The notes beneath the pieces are model-generated. The model saw only the letters and a program-made list of their open reading frames with translations, was not told where the DNA came from and made no database searches. Of a stretch of DNA of 64,000 nt, positions 52,301 to 59,208 are shown one piece after another. The stretch is from Gammaproteobacteria bacterium UBA7310 (GTDB lineage Bacteria; Pseudomonadota; Gammaproteobacteria; Pseudomonadales; Ketobacteraceae). How positions within the stretch are numbered: position 1 is the stretch's first letter; every line of letters starts with the position of its first letter. A program made the translations under genes and the position numbers. The stretch covers positions 186,390-250,389 of the forward strand of contig DKQK01000069.1 of the NCBI GenBank assembly GCA_002471665.1. The letters are read 5' to 3'.

Positions 52301-54973
52301 GTATTGAACCGTGAGCTCCCGTAGCTTGGAGGGCTCTGCCGTCACCTGCTCCTCATAAGCATGGGAAATTTCGTCAGTGATCACCTTCAGGGAAAAGCCA
52401 TCGGCTGCGATGTGATGCATCGTCACCAGCAACAGATACTGCTCTGCAGCGCGCCCTTTCAGCGCATCCGCCTCCTGATCCGGCAGGCGCAACAGGTGGG
52501 TACGAATAACCGGGCCGGTGGCCAGATTAAAAGGTTTGCGTGCCTCACCATCAATACGATCCTGGATGGCTTTACCTAAAGCGGGCTCTTTAAGATAGGT
52601 CAGATCTTCTGCCGTGAATCCCCACCTGGGTGCCGGCAGTACTTTTTGATAGGCGTGACCATCCTGCTCAACGTACACGGTTCGCAATATTTCATGGCGG
52701 AAAATCATGCTCTCAAAAGCTTTGGCAGCCGCCCCGACATCAAGCGCACCCTGGATTTTAAGTGCGAAAGGGAGATTGTACGCAACGTTGTTTTCACGCA
52801 GCTTATCCATAAACCACATGCGTTTCTGGGAAAACGACATGGGCATCAGTTCAGTGCGCTCTACCACTTGCAGGGGTGGTAAACTGGAGCCTGCCGCTCC
52901 GGCCATGGCATCTGCCAGAGTGGAGGCCAGGGCCCGGAAATCCCTGGCATCGAACAAAGCCGGCAATTCCAGATTGATTTCAAACCGATCCCGCAGACGA
53001 GTGAACAACTGAGTAATTTGCAGGGAATCAATGCCCAGCCCCATCAAGCTGACATCGTCACTGATACGATCAATTTTCTCACCAATCTCGCTGGCGATCG
53101 CCGCTTTCAGGTAAAGCATCAGGCGCGGTTCTTTCTCCGCCTCCGGCAGGGATTGCCATTGAGCTTTACTGAGATCCAGCGCGGCTTCTATCTCTTTCTT
53201 TTCCTCTGCGCCCTGCTCCACAGCATTCAGGGCACTGACCGCAATCGGCTGCAGTGAATCTTCCAGAAACGCCCGCTGATTGGCGCTGCGCTGAATTTTA
53301 CCGCTGGAGGTCTTAAGGATCGCACCAGGCTTCAGGTACACGATGGTGTGCACCTGAAGTTCGTGATTTTCCGCCACTGCCTGCCGGATAGCAGCGCTGA
53401 CCACTTCCGTCACCAGGCGCATGCGGTATTTACGCTCCACTTCCTGCACTACGACAAGGCGTTCTTCACCGTCAATCTCCACCGCGAAAGCCGCTCCGGC
53501 ATCGGATTTCAGAGCCACGTGACTCTGCTGTACGGTAAATTCAATGTCCTGCGGGTAGTGATTGCGGCCGCGAATGATGATGACATCCTTTTGCCGGCCA
53601 GTTATGTACAGCTCACCGTCGATCAGGCACCCGAGATCACCGGTACGCATGTAAGGACCATCACCATCAGCGGTGTAGGCCCGGAAAGTTTCCTCCGTTG
53701 CCGCTTCATTGCGCCAGTAGCCCTTGGCGATGTGATCACCCTTGGACCAAATCTCCCCCACCTGCCCTTCGGCCAGCACGCGCTTTGTGGCAGGGTCAAC
53801 TATGGCAACCTTTGCATCCAGCGGCGCAACACCATTGGAAACCAGGCGCATGGTCTTATCACTGCTGGTTGGCGCCGCGATTTTATTCTCCGACAGTGCA
53901 GCGGCATCCACTTCCTTGAACAGCGGCCGGTTTTCTTCACGGGCACAGCTCACCATCAATGTGGCCTCAGCCAAACCAAACGTAGGTGTGAACGCTTGCC
54001 GCTTAAAACCACAAACCTGAAATGCCGCTATGAAATTTTCCAGGGTCTCCGGGCGCACCGCCTCGGCACCGGAGAGCGCAATACGCAAACTGGACAAATC
54101 CAGCGTCGCCTTTTGCTCATCGGTAATCTGATTAACGCAGAGTTCATAGGCAAAGTTAGGCGCACAAATGGCCGTACCTCGATAATCACTGATGGCCTTA
54201 AGCCAGCGATAAGGCTTTTGCAGGAAAGAAGCCGGTGACATAAACACCGACGTGGCACCCACAAACAGTGGTTGCAGCGTCGTGCCGATCAGCCCCATAT
54301 CGTGGAACATGGGCAACCAGCTTACCGAAACATCCTCATCATGACTCTTAAAGGCCGCTGTGATCATGGCTTCGTTATAGATCAGGTTGCCATGACTCAC
54401 CATCACCCCTTTGGGATTGCCGGTGGAACCCGACGTATATTGCAGAAAGGCCAGTGTTTCGGCCGACAATTCCGGCGCCTGCCAGCGGGCAGCCGTGTCG
54501 GCTTGATCCAGATCCACCGTCAGAAACTCCAGTTCGGTAAGCCCTTCGGTTTCTGCAAACAGCGGTTCAGCAATGGTCAGCACCTTTGAGGTGGTTAACA
54601 CAAAGCTGGGCACACAATCATCAATGATCGCTTTCAAGCGCCCCAGGTTCTGGTTGCGACGGGGTGGATAGGCCGGCACGGCGATGACGCCGCTGTAAAT
54701 ACAGCCAAAGAACGCGAATATAAACTCCAAACCCGATGGAAAAAGCATCAGGGCTCTGTCCCCCGGCTTGGCAACGGCAGCGAAGCGCACCGCTGCAGAA
54801 CGCGCCTGATCCCTCAATTCCGCGTAGGTAACTCTGATACCCTGATCTTCACCATCGGGCAGAAAGGTGAAAGCGATCTTGTCCGGGTGCAGACCGGCAC
54901 GTGCTTCCAGCAGCTCAACCAAATTGGAACAATGTGAAGGATTGAAGGAGATAGGCCCAACTTCTTGCGACAT
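46343..54973 (-). CDS. Lipo-initiation NRPS: fatty acyl-AMP ligase, ACP and two modules, residues 1-2
   Basis: 2876 residues; ATG at 54973 with GCAGGA upstream. The N-terminal 590 residues are a fatty acyl-AMP ligase (AYPPRRNQNLGRLKAI and YTSGSTGNPKGV near 180), which activates a fatty acid and passes it to the next domain. That domain is an acyl carrier protein (LGIDSLQ near 648). Then follow C (HHIAADGFS near 854), A (near 1333), PCP (ELGGHSLL near 1714), C (HHIISDGWS near 1926), A (YTSGTTGKPKGV near 2399) and PCP (DLGGHSLL near 2809). Codes are DLYNNALTYK (alanine-like, tentative) and DFWNIGMVHK (the standard threonine code). The C-terminus (AEIEGLSEDDLKNL) is a helical docking tail matching the basic helix of the next synthetase. 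This is the start of the line: acyl-Ala-Thr or similar. The threonine hydroxyl could serve as a lactone site, which is inference only. Confidence 0.97.
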   Translation of the reverse strand: MSQEVGPISFNPSHCSNLVELLEARAGLHPDKIAFTFLPDGEDQGIRVTYAELRDQARSAAVRFAAVAKPGDRALMLFPSGLEFIFAFFGCIYSGVIAVPAYPPRRNQNLGRLKAIIDDCVPSFVLTTSKVLTIAEPLFAETEGLTELEFLTVDLDQADTAARWQAPELSAETLAFLQYTSGSTGNPKGVMVSHGNLIYNEAMITAAFKSHDEDVSVSWLPMFHDMGLIGTTLQPLFVGATSVFMSPASFLQKPYRWLKAISDYRGTAICAPNFAYELCVNQITDEQKATLDLSSLRIALSGAEAVRPETLENFIAAFQVCGFKRQAFTPTFGLAEATLMVSCAREENRPLFKEVDAAALSENKIAAPTSSDKTMRLVSNGVAPLDAKVAIVDPATKRVLAEGQVGEIWSKGDHIAKGYWRNEAATEETFRAYTADGDGPYMRTGDLGCLIDGELYITGRQKDVIIIRGRNHYPQDIEFTVQQSHVALKSDAGAAFAVEIDGEERLVVVQEVERKYRMRLVTEVVSAAIRQAVAENHELQVHTIVYLKPGAILKTSSGKIQRSANQRAFLEDSLQPIAVSALNAVEQGAEEKKEIEAALDLSKAQWQSLPEAEKEPRLMLYLKAAIASEIGEKIDRISDDVSLMGLGIDSLQITQLFTRLRDRFEINLELPALFDARDFRALASTLADAMAGAAGSSLPPLQVVERTELMPMSFSQKRMWFMDKLRENNVAYNLPFALKIQGALDVGAAAKAFESMIFRHEILRTVYVEQDGHAYQKVLPAPRWGFTAEDLTYLKEPALGKAIQDRIDGEARKPFNLATGPVIRTHLLRLPDQEADALKGRAAEQYLLLVTMHHIAADGFSLKVITDEISHAYEEQVTAEPSKLRELTVQYADFAHWQKELFDSGLLNKQLDYWLAHLRGVPVLDLPLDHPRPPEQSFNGSNYYFQIPKEQVQALKQLSRTQGVTLYMSLLTCFNVLLHQYTQSEDICVGTPIANRTTPELEKLIGFFVNTLALRTDLSGNPSFVDLMQRVRKVTQGAFANQEMPFERVVEHLGVSRDLSYSPVFQVMFVLQNSTIDEEFNLAGVNVESLHTAPGTSKFDMTLELSEESGILQGDLEYSTDLFEEETIVQMMEHFQQLIQSAVENPTQPIGGINILTKSDKDKLLIEYNSTDVDHPLTDCIHSLFENQVAKDSDAVALVDGQERLTYGELNERSNRLAHHLIHLGVTRETLVGVCMARDADMVVALLAILKSGGAYVPIDPNYPADRVAYMLADASAPLVISHSSLDGMLPPASENFQPVFVDRIGPQLRDCASNNPQLDIAADHLAYVIYTSGSTGKPKGVMISHGNASGLIHWAQGVFSEEDLSGVLAATSICFDLSVYELFVTLSAGGKIILADNVLALPTLPAKSEVVLVNTVPSAIATLLRENGIPDNVKVINLAGEALAASLVDGLYQNTCVERVYDLYGPSEDTTYSTFTLREIGKAATIGRPIDNTKAYILNQHGALVAPGLAGELYLSGTGVTRGYRNREDLTQEKYLPNPFENDPKYARMYRTGDLVRYMDNGNLEYLGRIDHQVKVRGFRIELGEIQSVLNSVDGVQDSLVLTREDAAGAKCLVAYLVAPEGNQSELMQQARAVIRAQLPEYMLPSAFVILEAFPLTPNGKVDRARLPVPSIEDLIGDQFVEPRTENERKMAAIWRHVLKLDKVGVTNNFFELGGHSLLATQCISRIREEFGVELPVKLLFTTPTIESLCLQLDNLENLADLMPPPVKSIDRNGELPLSFAQMRLWFLNQLESGKSEYNISTSYNMPAAIRLSGKLNVSALRKAFQQLVARHEALRTSFLIDDGQATQVIREPTDWFMDVRDLRHLDAEEREAEVIHLAEDEATRSFDLVLGPLNKARRIRLMRTRLLQTTDQEHVLLLTMHHIISDGWSLGILIDEVGALYRSIVSGAAHNLDEIKIQYADYATWQRNWMDGPVFEHQLSYWRGQLAGVPVLELPTDRPRPALMTFNGSYEPVRINSVLTQQLNALSREQGVTLFMTLLSAFYTLLYRYTGQTDICVGTPVANRALPEFEKLIGCFVNSLALRVDMDDDPKFIDLLSQVQDVTLSGYSHQDLPFERLVDALGVSRDKSHSPLFQVVFTLQNASNTLNVQMPDVNVEMLPSVAKTSKFDLTLNLEEGPNGLEGMIEYNTDLFDRDTIHRMVGHLEQILNVVAQHPHSRLSEVSLLSDHEKQLVLHEWNHQPQHYEFQDTIHQRFENIVQRFPDKAAVAMDGVSLTYAELNARANQLAFYLKQQGVKSNDLVGICLERSLDMVVSILAVLKAGGAYVPLDPGNPEERLRFILEDAKVALLITESAVVDTVPAGDFTAVILDQVEGMLAEQPSTNPQPESGPDDRAYVIYTSGTTGKPKGVLIPHSNVIRLFTATDQWFGFNDQDVWTLFHSFAFDFSVWELWGALFYGGHVIIVPSKVAKSTEDFYQLVCDEGVTVLNQTPSAFTQFIKMDEYSRDGVARASSPLALRCVIFGGEALDFSALQKWSSHYGLDQPQLINMYGITETTVHVTYHRITVDDLDRRQSLIGRPIPDLDLYILDQHLNPVPVGVPGELHVGGQGLAHGYLNRDDLTGERFVESEFSCSVDRASGLYGRLYKTGDIGRYLPNGVVEYMGRADDQVKIRGYRIELGEIESTISQHADVRESVVLAREDVPGDRRLVAYVQSDVAIDAAELKAYLAQSLPDYMVPKAYVVLSEFPLTPNGKIDKRSLPAPSDGAVSKNEFVAPRNDTEETLCQIWGEVLGLERVGVTDNFFDLGGHSLLATQVVSRVREHFNVELALSALFEEPTIENIALHLLQAELASADDLEMADLLAEIEGLSEDDLKNL

Positions 54974-55198
54974 ACAGACATTTCCTGCTTGTTTATTCTT
55001 ATTATGCGATCACACCCTAAAGGCTTGATAGGCACGTTTACCTGACTTGCGAATCCATTGCGATCCCTTCCCCAAATCCCTCAGAAAAGGTAAGCCGAGA
55101 TAAAAAAGGCGAGAAGCCACCGGATTTTTTAATTATAGAACTAAGGTGGTTTCGATACTTTATTCAAATTCGCATTTTTTATCAAAGATAGACCAAGC

Positions 55199-55209
55199 GT
55201 ATACATACC
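55199..55209 (-). promoter_or_regulatory. Shared 11-mer upstream of the starter synthetase
   Basis: Coding-strand GGTATGTATAC, 226 nt before the 54973 start. The identical 11-mer occurs at 22269-22279, upstream of another synthetase. It could be an operator or part of a -10 region. Confidence 0.3.
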
Positions 55210-55408
55210 CACAAAAACAGGTATACCATAATAAATTCCGTTAAATCAATGAGATATGGTTTTATTGTGTTGTAAATTTATAACCGGATGCATCATTCAA
55301 ACGTTTGTTTACATTGCTTTACCGCTGCTTAACAAAGTATCACAAGGAACTCATCTGAATTGACGGTCATTTTTTATATGATGCTAAAAGAATTGGGACT
55401 TCTGCCCA

Positions 55409-55423
55409 CATTTGTACCAAATG
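55409..55423. promoter_or_regulatory. Perfect inverted repeat, operator candidate
   Basis: CATTTG-tac-CAAATG, about 107 nt upstream of the tolC-like start. The size fits a dimeric regulator site, but no regulator gene is in the window to pair it with. Confidence 0.25.
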
Positions 55424-55529
55424 CGGGGCCCGCCGGGATTAGCCACCTGCAAGGCTTTCCTTTAGCACGTTTCTGGCGTACAGTGACCCACAAAAAATAC
55501 TAAGCATAACAAACAACTATTAGAAATAT

Positions 55530-57122
55530 ATGAGAATTAAACCTGCGGTATCTCGCCTTCTATTGGTTATCCTTTGCCTGCTGAGCCCTCATCTCTTCGC
55601 TGAGAATCTTGAGGAAATCTTCGCGCTTGCCCGTAAAAACGATGCGGAATGGGCGGCCAAAAAACAGAAATACCTGGCTGACCGCGAAAAGATGGAGCAA
55701 GCCTATGGCTCCCTGCTCCCCACTGCGGATCTGAACGGCACCTGGGGTAAACAATATTATGAAAGCGAAACCCCGGTGTTTGATGGTGGCTTTAGCGGTG
55801 GTGGTGTCAACGAGGCCGTAATTTGTGCTGGTCTCAACAATGTCTCAACCACCGACGAGTTCCTGGACCTGTGTACCAGCAGCACCTCCACCCGCGAAGA
55901 CTACGATGCCACCATCTATGATCTGACCATCGCCCAACCACTGGTGCGCATGGATCGCTGGCACCGTTATAAACGCGCCAAAAGCCTGGATAACGCCGCC
56001 AAGGCCGAGTTGGCGTTCAGCCAGCAGGAGCTGATGATCCGTTCCGCGGAAGCCTATTTCGGAGTACTGCGGGCACAGGAAGAGCTGCGCCTGGCACAGT
56101 CCGAAGAAAAAACCCTGCGCACTCAGCTCACGGAAATCAAGAACCGATACAAACTGGGCCTGATGCGCGATACGGACGTGTTTGAACTGCAGGCCCAGCA
56201 TGACATCGCCAAGGCGGCGGTGATTGTGGCGGAAAGCCAGGTGGACGTAGTGAAAGAGAACATGGCCATGCTCACCGGCATTTACATCGATATTGTTAAC
56301 CCCCTCCCCAAAGACATTCCCATTGAGCCCCCTCAGCCTTTCGCGTTAGCCGAATGGGAAGATTTTGCCAAACGCACCAACTATCAACTCATTGCCGCTC
56401 AATATGCCAAGGAAGCATCCGAGAAGGAGCTTTCAGAGAAGAAATCCGGCCATGCCCCCACCGCGGACCTGTTTCTGAAGTACGAACACCGCGATGTGGG
56501 TGGCGGTTTCACGCCCTCCTCAGACACCACCACCTTCGGTGTACGGGTATCCGTTCCCCTTTACTCCGGCGGTATTACCTCATCTCAGGTGCGGGAAGCG
56601 GATTATAAGGTTCAGGAGGCCCGCCATAATGTTGACCTGGCCATGCGTAACGCCCTGCGCGAAACGCGACAATATCACACCCAGGTCAATGCCAATGTCG
56701 CCAGTGTCCAGGCCCGGCTGCGGGCGGTAAAGTCCAACAACAGCTCATTGAAAGCCATCAAGCAAGGCTGGCAGGATGGTATTCGCACCATGTCCGATGC
56801 CCTGACGGCACAGCGCAAGGTGTTTCAGGCGCGCAAAGAATATGCTACTTCACGTTACGATTACATTCTTAACACATTAAAGCTCAAGAAAGCGGCTGGT
56901 GTTCTGTCGCCCGATGATTTACAAACACTGAATAGCTGGCTTGATAGCCCGACCGATACCGTCAGCTCCATACTCGAAACCGATGAAAGCTATCTGGAAG
57001 AAGTGGACGACATCAAGTTCGAGCGTGAAATCAAGACTTTTGATGATGAAAAAGAGGCCGAAAGCGCGAAACAACACAAGAGCCTTTATGACGCATTCAA
57101 AGCCTGGCGCGATAAAGAATAA
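55530..57122 (+). CDS. TolC-family outer-membrane efflux channel
   Basis: 530 residues with a signal peptide (about 1-24, ending HLFA). The long heptad-rich helical stretches in two halves are typical of TolC trimers, which form a channel through the outer membrane and periplasm. Signs of the family are the opening ENLEEIFALARKNDAEW, the LAQSEEKTLRTQLTEIKNRY helix and the RVSVPLYSGGITSSQVREAD strand-turn in the second half. Two features are less usual: a glycine-rich insert with two cysteines near residues 88-110, and an acidic, lysine-rich C-terminal extension of about 60 residues. It is divergent from the lipopeptide starter synthetase across a 556-nt gap. It could be the outer-membrane exit for the product, but no inner-membrane pump or adaptor is present in the window. 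Confidence 0.9.
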   Translation: MRIKPAVSRLLLVILCLLSPHLFAENLEEIFALARKNDAEWAAKKQKYLADREKMEQAYGSLLPTADLNGTWGKQYYESETPVFDGGFSGGGVNEAVICAGLNNVSTTDEFLDLCTSSTSTREDYDATIYDLTIAQPLVRMDRWHRYKRAKSLDNAAKAELAFSQQELMIRSAEAYFGVLRAQEELRLAQSEEKTLRTQLTEIKNRYKLGLMRDTDVFELQAQHDIAKAAVIVAESQVDVVKENMAMLTGIYIDIVNPLPKDIPIEPPQPFALAEWEDFAKRTNYQLIAAQYAKEASEKELSEKKSGHAPTADLFLKYEHRDVGGGFTPSSDTTTFGVRVSVPLYSGGITSSQVREADYKVQEARHNVDLAMRNALRETRQYHTQVNANVASVQARLRAVKSNNSSLKAIKQGWQDGIRTMSDALTAQRKVFQARKEYATSRYDYILNTLKLKKAAGVLSPDDLQTLNSWLDSPTDTVSSILETDESYLEEVDDIKFEREIKTFDDEKEAESAKQHKSLYDAFKAWRDKE

Positions 57123-57214
57123 TACATTTTATAATCCAATAAAAATTAACGAAAGTGAGGGGGTTCCACCTCGAGGCACTATGGGAATAATGCCGAAGAG
57201 CGGGAATACACTAG

Positions 57215-58933
57215 ATGGATAAAGACCTAAACTTGGATCAGAAAACACCTATGTACGCAAAACACGCTCGCTACCTGGCGCTGGCCGCCGCTGTCTCTTT
57301 CAGCAGTGGCGCCACTGCCCAGCTGCTGCATAACGTAACCATCGGCAACCCCAAGGCACTGGCATTGGGAAATGCGGTTACCGCTGATCCACCGGGCATT
57401 GACTCCATTCACTTCAACCCTGCGGGCCTTGCCAAAATCAAAGGTCGCCAGATGAACCTCAAGGTTTTGGCGGCCCATATGACCATTGATGGTGATATCG
57501 GGGAACCAACCCGACCAACCAATACCATTAAAGAGGTCTATTATCAGGGCAACAATGGCAACCCCAACAAGCCCCAATGCAGTGGTGGCGCAGTACCCAC
57601 CCAGGAAGAGCTCGATAACTGCTGGGGCATCGACCCCATTGCCAATACCAGCACCAGTATTGATGGCCCCGGCCTGATGTTGCCGTTCGTGGGCTTCACC
57701 GAGGTCCCCATCCTGGCGTTTCCGGCCGGCGGTATCGCATTCGAAGACCCTGCCCGGGGCTGGACCTTTGGTACAGCCGTGTATTCACCCCAGGGCATCG
57801 GTTATACCCGCAAGGACGGAGACCCAAAAGACGGCATCGGTGATCCCGGCGCATATCAGGGCGTCAACGTAGGCGTCACCCGCTTAACCTATTTCTCTCC
57901 CACGGTGGCCATTCCGGTCAGCGATCGACTGTCTTTCGGGGTCGGAATCAACTTTTCTTACCAGGGCATGGCACTGGACACCTACATTCGGGCTCCACTG
58001 GAAACAACTCAGTTTCTGGATAGCGTCAACGAGCTACCCCTGCCTGATGACCTGAATATCATCAAGCCCTACGACACCGTGGGGCGACTTTCCATGGAGA
58101 TGGAAGACTTCCTGTCGGTTGGGTTTAATTTCGGTATCCTTTACGAACCCTACGACTGGCTCTCTTTCGGCTTCCTCTATCAGAGTGAAACCACCTCGCA
58201 ACTCTCCGGTGACTACAAAATGGAGAACACGGAAGAGTTCATGCTGACCACCGAAGGGCTTGCGCCCCTGGGTGGTGCCCTGGGCGCTTTCGGTGGAGCT
58301 GCCTTTAACGCCACGGAAGTGGAAAAAGGCACAGTTGAACTGGAATACCTGATGCCGCAAAACATCGCTTTCGGCACCTCCATCAAAGTATTGCCGAATC
58401 TGAAAATAAACTTTGACGTGCGCTGGGTAGAATACAGCGTATGGGATGAACTCAAATTTGAATTCAGCAACAACGTCGATTTTCTTAACCTGTCCAGCGT
58501 AATTTATACCGTGGCCGGTGGTTTTGATGTTAAAGACAACGCCGACCCGGACGAAATGCGCATTCGCCGCGCCTATGAAGATACCTGGTCCGTTGCCATT
58601 GGTGCCGAATACCAATGGAACGACAACCTGGTTCTACGGGCAGGCTATGAACCCCGTGAAGGCGCCATACCCAGCTCCTCAGCAGACCTGCTTTTCCCAA
58701 TAGGAGACGCGGACCTGTTCACAGCTGGTTTCGGCTGGCAGATGAGCAACACCACGCGCATTGATGCAGCCTTTGGTATTCTTTACTCTGAACAAAGCAT
58801 CGATGCCTGCGAGTCCAAGAATGCCAACACCTGCCAGGAAGGGGATGTAGTTTATAACCCCTACTATTCCATGCCGTTTGAAACCGAAACCACAGCCTAC
58901 ATTGCCGCCATTTCATTCGACAAAAAATTCTGA
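57215..58933 (+). CDS. FadL/OmpP1-type outer-membrane transporter for hydrophobic compounds
   Basis: 572 residues. Two starts are possible: ATG at 57215, or ATG at 57251, which would begin the signal peptide at MYAKHARYLALAAAVSF. A GGGA nine bases before 57215 favours the longer form. The mature N-terminus (LHNVTIGNPKALALGNA, then FNPAGLAKIKG) is the hatch region typical of the FadL family. The rest alternates in beta-strand pattern and ends in a C-terminal phenylalanine (SFDKKF), as outer-membrane barrels do. It is longer than E. coli FadL (about 420-450 mature residues), with extra loops, including a long one at about 90-150. The family takes up long-chain fatty acids or other hydrophobic molecules. 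It lies 92 nt after the tolC-like gene on the same strand; a shared transcript is possible. A strong terminator follows it. Confidence 0.88.
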   Translation: MDKDLNLDQKTPMYAKHARYLALAAAVSFSSGATAQLLHNVTIGNPKALALGNAVTADPPGIDSIHFNPAGLAKIKGRQMNLKVLAAHMTIDGDIGEPTRPTNTIKEVYYQGNNGNPNKPQCSGGAVPTQEELDNCWGIDPIANTSTSIDGPGLMLPFVGFTEVPILAFPAGGIAFEDPARGWTFGTAVYSPQGIGYTRKDGDPKDGIGDPGAYQGVNVGVTRLTYFSPTVAIPVSDRLSFGVGINFSYQGMALDTYIRAPLETTQFLDSVNELPLPDDLNIIKPYDTVGRLSMEMEDFLSVGFNFGILYEPYDWLSFGFLYQSETTSQLSGDYKMENTEEFMLTTEGLAPLGGALGAFGGAAFNATEVEKGTVELEYLMPQNIAFGTSIKVLPNLKINFDVRWVEYSVWDELKFEFSNNVDFLNLSSVIYTVAGGFDVKDNADPDEMRIRRAYEDTWSVAIGAEYQWNDNLVLRAGYEPREGAIPSSSADLLFPIGDADLFTAGFGWQMSNTTRIDAAFGILYSEQSIDACESKNANTCQEGDVVYNPYYSMPFETETTAYIAAISFDKKF

Positions 58934-58955
58934 TCGACAGCATCCATCAGCATAA

Positions 58956-58985
58956 AAAGCCCGGCACTGTCCGGGTTTTTTGTTT
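58956..58985 (+). terminator. Intrinsic terminator after the FadL-type gene
   Basis: Stem CCCGG-cactgt-CCGGG at 58960-58975 followed by TTTTTTGTTTTT, 23 nt or so after the stop. Confidence 0.85.
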
Positions 58986-59208
58986 TTGGTTCAGTCCGCC
59001 CCAAAACGATCTCTGCCACCTTAATCCTTTTGTTATCAACAATATATCGAGACTACCCATCGCCAAATAGTCCTTTCGGTCGATGCCGAAAAGGCGTCAT
59101 AACGTTATAAAGATGGATAGTGTTATGAGCGCGCTTCTTACCGCTCGGCCGGTACCAATAACAACAAACAATCAAGCATCCGCTATTTTTTGACGATAGG
59201 GAATTACC

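Larger units (their letters stand above)
54974..55529. promoter_or_regulatory. Divergent intergenic region between starter NRPS and tolC-like gene
   Basis: 556 nt without a gene, notably AT-rich from about 55100 to 55350. It must hold promoters for both directions, but I see no convincing -35/-10 pair. Visible elements are the 11-mer GTATACATACC at 55199-55209 (also found upstream of another synthetase), the palindrome GGTATACC at about 55220-55227, TTGACG at 55360-55365 with a weak GCTAAA 17 nt later toward the tolC-like gene, and the perfect inverted repeat CATTTG-tac-CAAATG at 55409-55423. Confidence 0.5.

Noticed and set aside
1..54973. Many long plus-strand open frames opposite the synthetase genes
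   Set aside because: They are antisense shadows of continuous, motif-rich NRPS reading frames and show no recognisable domains or ribosome-binding sites of their own.
55423..55433. GC-rich palindrome gcggggcccgc as a terminator
   Set aside because: The loop would be one base and no T-run follows on either strand.
57130..57135. TATAAT as promoter of the FadL-type gene
   Set aside because: No -35-like hexamer lies 16-18 nt upstream; in an AT-rich gap a lone TATAAT is weak evidence.
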